A stretch of 64,000 bases of DNA from Basidiobolus meristosporus CBS 931.73 (Eukaryota; Basidiobolomycota; Basidiobolomycetes; Basidiobolales; Basidiobolaceae): positions 1 to 64,000 of the forward strand of contig MCFE01000360.1 in the NCBI GenBank assembly GCA_002104905.1, written 5' to 3'. The position numbers were made by a program, and so were the translations under genes. Shown here piece by piece: positions 10,696-21,880 of this stretch. Each line of letters begins with the position of its first letter. The first letter of the stretch is position 1. The notes under the pieces were generated by a model, which was not told the origin of the DNA, ran no database searches, and was given only the letters and a program-made list of their open reading frames with translations.

Positions 10696-12568
10696 ATGGT
10701 CCTTATAAATGGGATTAAGTATGCCTGCGAGACATGCATCCGGGGTCATAGGTCTTCCTCTTGTAGCCACTTGCAACGCCAACTTTTTGAGATCAAAAGG
10801 AAGGGCCGGCCTATTTCACAATGTGACCATTGTCGTGAACTAAGGAAAACCAAAAAAATCCATGTCAAATGTATTTGTGTGCAACCAGAGCGAGAAGGTA
10901 TACTTGGGCTTCGTTTCGGATTCAGCTCTATATTGCAGACAGGTGAATGCTAACCCTTTACTTTAAGAACATAGTGTAACCGAGAAAATCTTGTTGAATT
11001 TTGAAAAAAACACAAAAGGGTTGACCAAAAATGAGAAATTCGCTGGTTGGTTGTTCTTGGACTGATTATTCAGCATGTTTCTTGGGATTAAGTGGCCATT
11101 TTCTTGTTTTAGTCACTTCACTCCTCAATCCTTGTCGATGTTCAGAAGGTTTCCCGTGTACTTGCTGCAGTGTCTCCGAAGGGTTCTATTCGAATTTTAT
11201 TGACGCTGGCATTGACCCTGAAGTCATCAGAGCTGCGTTGAAAAGTGCAAACTCATGCTCCAGCTCCTGTAAAGCCTGCAGGAGTGGCTGTGGCTCTCAA
11301 ATTGATACTAAAGCCAAGCCCAATGCTTCAGACCCGACCCCCAAGGGGAAGGCTCCTATCAGTGGAGGCGGAGGTTGCTGTTCATCTAAAAAGAGTAAAA
11401 CCCCAAAAGACAGCCTGCCAAACACGATACAAAAATCCGAAATAGTGATGCCAACTAGCGGTCAGAACGATAAGGCCAAAGTAAACGAAGTCAAGTCCTC
11501 TTGTTGCTCGAGCAAGAAAAAGTCACAACAAATACCAGCAATTTCATCTTCCTTACCATCACAAAGCGCCAAAGGTAATCAAATCATCTTCTCTCGTATC
11601 TCAGCAGCCTCTAACGTTTATAGCACAATCTCCAGAAGTTGATAGAGCCAAACTTATAATAAGTTTGCAGCATAGTGCGCGTAAGCAAGAGCGCAATCAC
11701 AAATTGGCTTGTATGTATAATATCTCAATCATCGACGATGCCTTACTAACATAATTCCCTACAATTTTCAGTGGAGTCATTGATGAACCCTTGTCGTTGT
11801 GGTGAGGGCTTTGCCTGTACATGTTTCAGCATTCCCGATGAATATGACTTCTTTGCTGAGTTTGATGGTACAGATGTTGATACTGAAGCGTTGAGGTTGT
11901 CACTTCAATGCGGTAGCTCGTGTGGTGCAAATTGTAACTCATGTAGCACCAAATGTTGTGGAAGTTCCAAGAAAAAAGATGAAAATGCAAAGACTGGGAC
12001 TCGGGATCGACACTCTTTAGAGAGAAGTAAACCTTCCTCACAAGCTACTAGCCCCAAATTGGTGACGAATGAAAGTGGCATATTCAATGCATCACAGTCT
12101 TCGGATGGAGAAGTTAAAGATGCATCAACCTCTGAGCACAAGAGTTTAAAAAGAACCGCCGCAGTTGCAAACCTTGATGAGCCAGAGCCTATTGATAATA
12201 ACAAGCTCATTCAAATGGTGTACAATAGTGTCAGCTCAAGTGTAAGTTGTTGCCAACCTTCGGAGAATAAGGGCGATACCGGGAAAGCAGGCGAGAATAC
12301 GTCTCAGGGCTGTTGCTCGAAAGGAAACTCCGAAAATCACGAACCGACACCCAAATCCAATAGCACTGGCTCATGTTGTGGCGGGGGGGCCGCAGGAAAT
12401 TGCGCCTGTTGTTTCGATCCCGAGAACCCCACATTTTATCTTGATACAGATGGGGTTCGAACTTGTGGCTGTGGCTGTAAAAAGCCAGCTTCAGATTGCA
12501 GCCACTGCCTTAAAGATTTATGTGAAGGTAAGAGTCCTAGTGAAAACCAGTGCTACATGAATCATTGA
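10696..12568 (+). CDS. Copper-fist transcription factor (Cuf1/Mac1/Ace1 family)
   Basis: Exons 10696-10897, 11113-11574 and 11772-12568 join in frame to 486 residues. The second intron carries a perfect TACTAAC branch site. The protein opens with a canonical copper fist: start MVLINGIKYACE, zinc ligands C11, C14, C23 and H25, and the minor-groove KGRP at 36-39. This domain binds DNA in fungal regulators of copper uptake or detoxification. Exons 2 and 3 each begin with a related Cys-rich module (NPCRC-EGF-CTC, then an acidic stretch and a run of Cys), both starting at phase-1 introns. The C-terminus has further CC, CACC and CGCGC clusters likely to bind Cu(I). The start was chosen because copper fists begin at the initiator Met. 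Whether it activates uptake or detoxification genes cannot be told. Confidence 0.9.
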
Positions 12569-12851
12569 CCGATCTTTATCGTGGTAATGTAGAAATTATC
12601 CTTAAGCCACCGTCGTCTTGCCGGGCCTTGCACTCACATGGTAAATAATGCTCTAGAGAGAAAGTTGAGGAGCGCTGCGTACTGTTCAGAGCATTCAAAT
12701 ATTCATGAGCAGGCTCATAATAGGTTCAACAAATGCCTGTGTAATATGTTTATATACAAGAAGCCTATTTCCAATAAAATGGATTTTATTGCATGTTGGT
12801 ATAAATTTCAAAGAGTGGCATTCGAAAACAGAGGGGGCGTCATTAATGCAT

Positions 12852-15056
12852 TTATATTTTACTTAGATCCCGTCCAAATAAAGCACGTTTGGTCCAATCC
12901 ATAGATAGGAGGAGTCTGGTACGCGTAGATACTTGCTCACTCCAGTAAATGCTTCGCCACAAATAAACCGCACCAAATCCGCTAATGTAGTGGCCTTTTC
13001 CGAAATCAGCCACAGCAGAGCCACCAATGTATGCAAGGGAGCCTAGATGCGAGTACAGGAAGGGCGGGTAATCGTCGTCGGTTTGGGATTTATTGTCGGC
13101 TAACGTATTGAATTTCTGAGCCAAATATTTCCCTTGTTGGCTTGCAACCTGAGCGGTGGCCGGAAGTGAGGTCAGTTTAGAATCCACATATTGAAGCAAC
13201 TTATTGAGCTCATCAAGATCCAGTTCTCCGGATTTGTCTTCATCGTATTTGTCAAACAGCTCATGAAGCTTCAGTAAATGCGCCCGGGTACAAGGATACT
13301 TGATGCTCATCTCGCGGGTCATCTCGCGAAACTCCTCGAAATTGATGGTTCCAGAGTTGTCTAGGTCTGCAGCCTCGAATATCTCCATGATATGATCAAC
13401 GAGATGTGGGTTTTCGAGTGTGCTGCAATCTCCTATGGCATAGATAGACCCATCAGCGATCCCCTTCACGCGAAGTCTGTTGTCTGTTTCCAGAGCTCTT
13501 TTGTTTTTCTGCTCCTTCAAGCTGTCGCAGAGCTGCTTCGTGAGGGGAGTCATTGCTATCATGAAAGGTTAGAAAATCCTCGTTTCTTAGACATGTGGTT
13601 GGGTCACCTACAGATTCCAGTTGACCACAGACACACGCCGAATGGTAGTGTTTTCTGTACCAAGGATCCATCCGGCTGCTTCAACGAGTAGACGATATGG
13701 TCCTCATGAACTGACTTGACTCGAGCAAGCGTTATCACGTTAATCCCACTACGCTTGAAATGATTTTCAGTGTATTGGGATATTTTCTCATCGTAGGTGT
13801 TTAGGATATGATCGCGCGATTGAATCACTGTAATCTGGACTTTGTCCTTCAAGTCGGCGGGAAACTGCAGGGGTTGGGTTAGCCGCCACGTGATACTTGG
13901 GCAAGAATTCTCTAGCAACTTACGTAGTTGATGAGGTCTTCTTCGACAAAATCATACAGCTCTGCGGCAAATTCGACCCCTGTTGGTCCTGGATGATAAC
14001 GAATGTAAGGCTAGATTCGTAGATGATTTGCATTAAACAATAAGTACCTCCACCACAAACGACAAAGCTAAGTAACCGCTCTTTTTCCTTTTCGGAAGTA
14101 GTGGGTAGCGCAGCCCTTTCGAAGCTATCCAAGATCCTCTGCTTCAATTCTCTGGCATCTTCTATATTCTTTAGGAAACTACAATACTCCATCCCTTCAA
14201 CCCCAAACGTCATGCTCTGTGACCCGACAGCAATCACCAACTGTTGGACCGTGGATCAGTAAGTGATAAAAGACTAGTCTACATAGGGCATATACCTTAT
14301 CGTATGGAAGATAGAATTCCGTTCCATCAATCCCTTCAAGTAGAACAAGTTTGTTCTCATATTGAATGTCCTTAGCTTTTGCCTTGTAGGAGAATTAGCT
14401 TTAATTCGGGGTGGCTCAACTCAAATGAGGCACAAGTTACCTGAAGGAATAAGGCCTTCAGCTGCTTTGAGATTTTACGCACAGGTTCGAGCAGCGAGCT
14501 ACGTAGAAAATGGGATGAGTGTAAGCGCTTTGCAACCTGGCAAGCCAAGTTTACCGTAATTCTAGAGTTCCAACAGTTGCACTAGGCAATAGTGGAGTGA
14601 ATAGGAAGTAATTGTTGGGTGAAACAACCGTCACATCATATTTGTCTTTATCCAATTCTTTTAGTAGAGATATTGCCTATTTTGTAGATATCCATTAGTT
14701 TTCTGACTGTTGGGTGATGTCGATTGATGGATACTTGCCCCCCAACCAGAGCCAAGCACGACCAGACGAGGCTTTTCGTGAGTTGATTTATGCACCACGG
14801 GTTTATCAGCTGGACCCTGTTCTAGTTGGACAGCGACATCGGAAGGAGGAAGTCCTCTGTTTTCAAACAGATACACAAGTCCACTAGCCCCCAAAATAGA
14901 GCCAACAGATACTTTGAGCCAAGTTGAGTGAGAAAAGGGTCTGTGTGTGGAGGTGGAGAGATGGCGTGTGCCAAGAGGCTGGTGTAAATACGTCCGAGAA
15001 AGAAGTCGCAGTTTGGTGGCTGAAGCCCTTATGTTGTTTAGCCCCTTGAAAGACAT
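12852..15056 (-). CDS. NDE1: Alternative (type II) NADH dehydrogenase with EF-hands, mitochondrial
   Basis: Eight exons join to 599 residues: 15056-14739, 14676-14555, 14498-14441, 14382-14296, 14240-14048, 13988-13924, 13864-13612, 13555-12852. This rotenone-insensitive, non-pumping FAD enzyme passes electrons from NADH to ubiquinone at the inner mitochondrial membrane. The N-terminus is rich in Arg/Ser/His and lacks acids, like a mitochondrial presequence, and is followed by a hydrophobic stretch (about 55-70). The FAD-binding motif is GSGWGA (102-107) and the NADH-binding motif GGGPTG (258-263); IYAIGDC is the third FAD contact. Two EF-hand loops (429-440 and 470-481) have Asp/Glu at calcium positions, as in external Ca-responsive fungal enzymes. 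Intron 1 (14738-14677) must be GC-AG, since no GT choice keeps the frame. Convergent with the copper-fist gene, 283 bp apart. Confidence 0.9.
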
Positions 15057-16428
15057 GAAGAAACAGCAGAAGGGTATGGCAGTGAGGAAAAGACGGTACG
15101 ATTTCGTATGAAGCAGTGGAATGTCCCATAAATATACACTCGCGTGGACAATATGACGACATACGTTGTCTTTAACCAGTATTTCTCGTGATCTCATACA
15201 TGTTACGATGCTACATTGTGCTTGGGCGAAAAATAGCTGATGTCCTCGCTTACTGTATTGAATAGACCAATACGTCATTGCATCCGAAGAATCCCAAAAG
15301 GTGCACAAGTAGTTTCGGTTCCGAATGAGGGAAAATAAAAACCCCGAATCAGCGCTTCGATGGCTTCCCAGGTATATCCATGGACCATGCCGATAGCTCG
15401 TCACTGCGGATCACTTTAAGTATGGGGCTCTAGAACCGAAATAGCACCAGTCGGGTGTCTACGAATCTCCCAGAACGAGCAACAGGAAGAGCCAATGCGC
15501 TTTTGCCTTCACCAAGCCAAGTATAAGTGGAATTGAATCATGTATCTTCCCAATCTTTGGTATCTCCTCAGCGACCCCAAAGTCCGCTATGACAAGGTGA
15601 TTTAGGTTTTGTCTGCCGACCACATTGGCCTACTGCTATCCCCTCTCTGTCGACCGTTACATCCGACAAAGGGCAGTTGACACGGGCTCTACGATAGCAG
15701 CATCTGTTGGGAGCCACTGATATCTGTCTGAACGGCAAATATATTTCCCTGCAACTCGCGTGTCCTACCCTCACCAAACACAGATGTACCAGCAGATACT
15801 TTTCCAACCTCAAGTGCCACACGAATGGCTGCTATTTTTGACATTGGGTAGGATACGTTTGGCAGACAATGTGCTCATGGACGGATCACCAAAAATGGCT
15901 AACACATATGTTACTGATGCTCAGTAATTTCGATCATCTTATCACAAGCCTCATGTCAGAGGTAAGCAAATCAGACGCACTTGGGCTCGTGATGCTATTC
16001 GGCATGCTTAGCCAATCCCACAGATCAATCGATGCAGCACAGATAACGATCTGCAATTCACTTCATTCAAGGGTTTAACTGATTTAAGAGACAAAAGAAC
16101 TCGCTAGACCTAGTTTCTGACTTGTGGAAAGGGTGAATCGAGGAGGGAGCGAAAAGGATAAGTCGCTGCGGGCAGCAGGGATGTTGGAATTATGTAAACA
16201 GGGTTCTATATAAAGATACATGTAGAGGGACATCACATCTTGCGTGTAAGCCATTTGAACGGTGCTACGATAATAGCCATGGTGCATCGACGATGGTGGT
16301 GCACAAATTGTATCACTGTTCTCAACAAAATGATGAGTCAGATTCGAGGCAGCACATATCAAATGGGAATACAGGCCATCCAGATCGGTTGGAGGATATG
16401 GTATCAAGCGGGATCAGGTGCTCCCACG
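15057..16428. other. Intergenic spacer, nothing recognised
   Basis: Upstream region of the NADH dehydrogenase and downstream region of the cyclin. Frames at 15568-15822 and 15869-16078 show no domain and were not called. Confidence 0.4.
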
Positions 16429-17154
16429 CTAAGGCATTATGGCCACATACAAGGTTTCCACGGCATCTTGGATGAGTTCGACATTTGCTGCAGAGATTTC
16501 CCACCATGGCTTGCCACTCTTCACCTCAAACAGCGTTTCCCGCATCACTTGGGAGCTTAAAAAGATCGCAACCCCGGCCAGCACCTGAGAGGAATACATC
16601 AGGCAGAGCGGGGTCTTGATGAAATCGTTGGTAAATGCAATGGCCGATAAGGCATGTTTTGGGGCGGCTGCGCATCGAGCAAGGATTTCGAATACGAAGC
16701 TATAAGGCAACTCCAAATTCAGATCAAAGCATAAAGTCTCCAGCACCAATTCCTCGTGGTATAGGATGGTTTCTTTCCAGCGACGGAAATCGTCCGAGTT
16801 CTCATCCACCTTGTACGCGTCGTCTTTACGCGCTTTACGCACAGCTATGGTCACTATATCCCGTAGTCTACGCCCAGTCTCCTCTTCCTTGGAGGCCAAA
16901 AAAAGACAGGTACCGGCCAGATCGTAGTGATGATATGTTCTGAAGCTATGACGCATGTAGAATCGTTGGAAATAGATCCCAGCTGTGTATGTGGTTGTTG
17001 GTGGTAGTTTGAGCGCCATCCCAGCAGTGATTATGAAATTACCACCTTTTGCACGAAAAATACGCTCTTTCTCCCAGGATAGACCGTCCATGATCGTCGG
17101 GGTCTTGGACATCTCACTCTGAGTGAATATCCATTGATTTGGCTTTTTGCTCAT
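16429..17154 (-). CDS. Cyclin K/T-type transcriptional cyclin (Pch1/Ctk2-like)
   Basis: A single-exon 241-residue cyclin. The N-terminus has the diagnostic order of the C/K/T/L transcriptional cyclins: a WIFT segment, TPTIMDGLSWEKE, then RAKGGNFI and the RFYMRHSF and CLFLASKEEET cyclin-box helices, with LETLCFDLNLELPY opening the second cyclin fold. The family partners Cdk9/Cdk12-like kinases that phosphorylate the RNA polymerase II C-terminal domain, so a nuclear P-TEFb or CTDK-I role is likely. It is short compared with many family members and lacks a long C-terminal tail. The ATG at 17154 lies just ahead of the conserved WIFT segment. The next gene downstream on this strand is the NADH dehydrogenase, with no sign of linkage. 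Confidence 0.85.
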   Translation of the reverse strand: MSKKPNQWIFTQSEMSKTPTIMDGLSWEKERIFRAKGGNFIITAGMALKLPPTTTYTAGIYFQRFYMRHSFRTYHHYDLAGTCLFLASKEEETGRRLRDIVTIAVRKARKDDAYKVDENSDDFRRWKETILYHEELVLETLCFDLNLELPYSFVFEILARCAAAPKHALSAIAFTNDFIKTPLCLMYSSQVLAGVAIFLSSQVMRETLFEVKSGKPWWEISAANVELIQDAVETLYVAIMP

Positions 17155-18174
17155 GGCAAATATCGACCAATCTTGCTTTTGTATGAGAAAAAATTTTCAG
17201 GAACGTCAAGCTAATTGATATCAACTCACGAGAGAAGAGTTGAAAAGCTTGGTTAACAATCAGCGCGCTGACTGAGTAGCAACTGTTTAGAACAAACCTA
17301 CCTGGAATAGGATTTATTGATTGTCTCGAAATCAAAAAATTATTCAGAGCAATCTCCTGGCCTCAGACATGCAGTGGGCTGTTGACCATATTTTCAGATC
17401 CGTATTTTCCCAGCCCATCATCGCACTAGGGATTTGGGATCTATGCCTGAAAAATTGATCGTTACTGACTGAGCATGGGCAACAGGAACAGTGACTACAA
17501 ATTAATGACTTGCTGCATGATACCCTTGCAGTGTCGCACAAATCTCCCAGAGAAGGCGGCTTCTGAAGTGCAATCATACCATTCTGAGGCTTCTAAAGAT
17601 ATATACCAATTTGGCGGAGTTTCCCGTCCAGCCAGGTGACTACCTATTCCATCCATACGCTAAATAGTACTGGTTGGTTGTACACTATGAATGGCCTCGT
17701 GCATAGCAGTTCCCTATACTGTAACTCCTACACTGTTTCAATGCCAAGAGGAAGTAACCAGCGGGTGAGGGCCAGAGGTATGGACTGATGCTTTTGGATA
17801 CGCTATTTGGACGCGATGCCATCAATAGGAGTGCATGAATGTCGAAAATTATGGTTGCAAACACCTAATCCATTTCTATTTACGAATGCATCAAGCGATG
17901 TATGTGTTGCTGCTGAGAAGCATTCCAGTTGGAAGGATTTAGTTGCATGAGAAGGATTGGAAGATAGCTCCAGAATTTCAGATGATTTGTGATGGATTGG
18001 GTTTGGATAACACATATCACGAGTTGGCATGCACCACCACCTCCCGCAAAGAATATAAAAAAGTACAGAGCAAAGAAAACAAAACTCAAGAATACACAGG
18101 GGGACTGTACAAATCAGCGGAATCGAAATATCAGGATTCCTCCAGTTATCGATTTACACAAACCTATGGTGTTC
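17155..18174. other. Intergenic spacer, nothing recognised
   Basis: Contains only short frames without domain features. It serves as the upstream region of the cyclin and downstream flank of the aldo/keto reductase. Confidence 0.4.
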
Positions 18175-19440
18175 CTAGCCATGTTGCCAAAAATTGCTGC
18201 TTGTCCCTCCTAGAGTGTATTCATCAAGGAGGTCTACATCCGAATCATCTAAACGCCAACCCAGGGCTTCGCAGTTTTCTTGTGCCTGCTCGAGATTTTT
18301 GGCACCTGGTATAGGGATTGCGCCTTCATACAGGATGGTTAGAACATTTCATAAGTACACTTTACAGTTCCGATAGTTCCATACCTTTGCAAATCACCCA
18401 GTTGAGTGCGACTTGAGCCATGGTTTTCTTGTATTTTTGTGAAACCTGCTTTAAAACATTCAAGAGAGGCTCCAGGTCCTGCATAGAGAAGTTCCCGTAT
18501 TGACGTCCGCTGGGTGGAGGTTTGGTCGAACTATATTTGCCAGTCAGCCTTCCCATGCCTGAAAAGTTGACTGATTAGTAGAGCTCACAGCATGGACTTT
18601 CATTGAACTGACCAAGTGGAGAATACGCCAGGACTTCCACCCCCATTTCTTGACAGGCTCGGATTAACCCACTTGTCTCGGGATAACGTCTAAGAAGACT
18701 GAACTCTATCTGGTTCGTTGCTAGTTGAATTCCTCTCTTTTTTAAAGCATCGTACATACGAGCTGTGTCATTTATGGAGTAATTAGAAACACCCACTGCC
18801 TTTACCAAACCGGCTTCCACGGCATCGGCAAGAGCGTCGGCAAGTACTTCGATAGATCTCAAGTGTATAGGGCCCTGTATTTGGTACAAATCCAAGTGTT
18901 TTACCCCAAGCCTAGCGATCGACTTTTTGATTGCAGAGAAGAGAGAGGAGGGGTATCTAAGGCGCCAGGGGGACGGCTGGAATTTCGTGGCAACAATGAT
19001 CTTTTGACCCTCGGGCCTCTTACTCCAATTTGCTAGCAAACGCCCAATGATCCGTTCACTCTCACCCTTCCCGTACTTTTCGGCGGTATCGAAGAACGTG
19101 ATACCACGCTTTACCAATTCGTCAAATGCCTCTTTGAGATCGTTCTCGGAATGAGTGATCGAGTAGCCCCTGTAGGATAGAACCCGATCAGTATTCATGT
19201 AGACAGGCTATACGAAATAAAGTTTGTGTGCAATACCATTTTGATTTGTCGCCCCACGACCAAGCACCGATTCCTAGTGAACAAGAAGATCAGAGATTTA
19301 GCGAGCACAGTGAACGATGCACGCAACATACCCAAAGGTGGTACTTTAATTGTTTTTCCCAAAGTCACAGTTGTTTTGGTGGTCGGGATAAAATCTTCGT
19401 CGCCCAGCGAGACACCATCATCGGATAAAGAAGAGAACAT
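18175..19440 (-). CDS. Aldo/keto reductase
   Basis: Five exons (19440-19332, 19273-19237, 19169-18613, 18558-18385, 18323-18175) join to 341 residues. Every junction restores a family motif: GIGAWSWGDKSKWGY across exons 2-3, AYSPLGMGRLTGKY across 3-4, and KGAIPIPGAKN across 4-5. It is a TIM-barrel NADPH oxidoreductase of the branch containing plant At1g06690-type proteins. Catalytic Asp76, Tyr81 and Lys111 are present. The usual His after LYQ(I/L) is Gln147 (LYQIQGP), which may slow or redirect carbonyl reduction. The phosphate-binding IPIPGAKN favours NADPH. No targeting signal is obvious, so it is probably cytosolic. The substrate is unknown. Exon 2 is only 37 bases. Confidence 0.9.
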
Positions 19441-20256
19441 GATAGCTCAGAAGAGAGGAAAGGAAGTAACAGAGCTTGGTTAGAGTTCGGATGGCCCTTT
19501 ACATAGAGCCCACAACTATAAACATACCACCTATCAAAAAGGAAAAATAACTTGGAACTGATCCAGGATTGAAACCTGAGAAACCGCCATATCCATCACG
19601 CTGGCTATTTATTATGGTACTTTGGTGAGACATGGGCATAAATTAACCACCAGTAAATGGCTATTTTGATTAAACCATTGTGCTCGTGCCGGTCAATATC
19701 GATCACATGGTGAAGAATTAAAAGTCGGGATTCACCCGGTCTTACTAAATATCGATGGATGTACCTTGGCAGTCTGGGTACCCTACACTTGGTCGGGTGT
19801 GCCATCCATACAGAGCATCAATCACCACTTCCTATCCAAGAAGGGAGGATACCAACGCATAATTGTGAATGGGAGTTCATCTGTTTAATATGGTAAAGTT
19901 TGGGCGACATCACAGGTATTGGTGTAACAAATCAAGTCTCTGTAAGATAATTTCGGCAGGTTTTGTCCGTGGAGCCATAAATTGACATCTCATCTAATCA
20001 AAGTTGCATGCGGACGCCAATTTACGGGATTATCTGAGGTAACCTCGTACCGTCTCTAGCTTATTCTTGCTAGCCATGACGATGAAAGCTCAAGAGTGGT
20101 TCGTAAAATTAAATGGAGATTGGATATATAGAGCGAAGCAACGGTGGGTAAGTTCCTCCCATTGCTCGCTGATCTACTGATTCATTGATCCGTGGCGGTT
20201 GACCAGAGCAAGCCAATCTATGGTCTGCGCTTCGGGCTCAGCTTTGACGGCGGTCA
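19441..20256. other. Intergenic spacer with a tRNA-like B-box only
   Basis: No gene seen. Around 19560-19580 the minus strand has a T-arm-like hairpin with loop TTTCAAT, but no matching acceptor or D-arm was found. Confidence 0.4.
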
Positions 20257-21880
20257 TCATTTATCTTTACAGCTTGCAAGGTATTCGGTGACGTACTGAG
20301 ATACGAACATATACCTGCTACTTCCGTACTTATTATATACACTTGTATGAAGAGTAGAGTCTTCAAGGCACATCAGCAATTGGTTAGTGCAATAAATTAA
20401 GGAAACTTCTTGGTAGCCGGAGTAATGGACATGTGTTGATGTCTGTGCAGAGCTATGTTAGCGATCAGAGTCTAGAAAGTAAAGGAGTAATCACTTACCC
20501 AGTGTTTCTTTCGCAATATCCTGAGGGCAGCGTAATAACAACAAGCGGCGATTAATGACGGGGGATAAGCGATAAAGCACTCATACATAATGGTCACCTC
20601 AACCAGATATTTGGCCAATGTACGGATACTTAGGTCATATTCATCGGACTTGGAAATTCGTCGCAGAAAATTCAACGGGCCAGGAAAACCAAGCTCGTAG
20701 TTCAGCAGGTTGATCATGTATCGTTCGGCTTTCTGGAGCTCGTCCCGTGTGTAGGTCTCGTCTGTCATGTACACCATAGAGCTCACGGAAGGCGCATCTA
20801 GCTCTTCGTATTTCGCCGCAATGAATAAGGCAGTAATCCCCACCAACTGTAGCTTGTCAGTGGAAACTTCTTTCACACTCAAGAATCGGTCTATAAGGTT
20901 GACGCATAAATACAGCGTTTCAGGCAGCAGTGTAAAGCGTTCATGCACTTGGACGATCCAGTCGAACAGAATTCGCCTCATATACCACTGGAGCTCTGGT
21001 TGACGATCCATATAATCATGACTCGGAAGCATCTTCAACTAGTCAGTGGAATAGGCTTGTTAGAGGTAAATCTAGAACGCTTAATGGCCATAGTATGAAT
21101 GCACTCAAAAAGATAATACCTCCAGCTCCCTCATGTATCTAAATATATCATCCGAGTATTCTGAAGCCATGGTGACATCCTGTCTATCCAATTCTTCTAT
21201 AGCAGATATCGCTCTACACAGTTCTGAATTTGAGGCTTCTTCACCTCTCTCAACATCAATCAAGGTGGTTATGATTTCGACGCTCAGCTGCGGATGGGGA
21301 GCATGTGGTAGTATGCTGCTTTCTGTTTTCTTGCCGCCGCTACCAGTATTCTCGGGCTCTTGACCATGTCTATTTTCTGGGAGATCGATTGATTGGTGTC
21401 CAGACATAATGTTCGTTGGCTGAATATCTACAGCCCCATCTACTCCTCCATCAACTGCAACGCCTGGCCTCGGTAGCGAGCTTCCGCCGGAGGAACCCCT
21501 GGGCTCCGATGCCGCTCCTTGGTATATGTATTGGGTTTTCAGGTTCTGGTAAGATTACATGATGAGAGTGACGCATTGGATGAATTACCAGGGCAAAAAA
21601 ACCTACGCTCTCCTGAGGAACATGTGATATTGAGGATGAGATATCCTCCGATTCCTGGGCCAGGCTGCCCTTTTGAATCATCCCATTATTCTGTAATGGT
21701 ATTGAGATATACATAAGCCTCAGAAATAAAAGCGGAATAGCAAATGGCTACCTGTTCATTGCTGATATCTCGAAGTGCTCTACGGGTGGTGGGGTTTGCT
21801 ACATTCTTGGATCCAGAACGATTGCCCACGTTGCTATTTTCGTTCAGTGGCTGATTATTGGCAATAGTGGAATCATCCAT
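20257..21880 (-). CDS. B-type (mitotic) cyclin
   Basis: Four exons (21880-21752, 21545-21120, 21038-20499, 20442-20257), all in phase 0, give 426 residues. The N-terminus carries a textbook destruction box RRALRDISN (33-41) for APC/C-dependent proteolysis. The core has DDIFRYMRELE, then YMDRQPELQWYMRRILFDW, the LYLCVNLIDRFLS helix and FIAAKYEE. The last exon supplies HYSGYQE and a KYGSSRYMF-type C-terminus typical of cyclin B. It activates Cdk1 for G2/M entry in the nucleus. The last intron (20443-20498) skips two nearer AGs; only the third AG gives the conserved C-terminus. The spacer between N-terminus and cyclin box is Ser/Gly/Pro-rich. Confidence 0.92.

Noticed and set aside
13392-13691. 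99-codon plus-strand frame
   Set aside because: Antisense to exons 7-8 of the NADH dehydrogenase, whose motifs and splice signals fix the minus strand.
15568-15822. 84-codon minus-strand frame upstream of the NADH dehydrogenase
   Set aside because: No domain, no splice join and no promoter; composition like other chance frames.
17943-18376. Overlapping plus-strand frames of 60-123 codons
   Set aside because: They overlap, on the opposite strand, the last exon of the aldo/keto reductase, which carries the IPIPGAKN motif.
19555-19620. tRNA-like sequence on the minus strand (T-arm hairpin with loop TTTCAAT followed by a CCA-like triplet)
   Set aside because: No complementary acceptor strand, D-arm or anticodon arm could be folded; the loop is shifted from TTCRANY.
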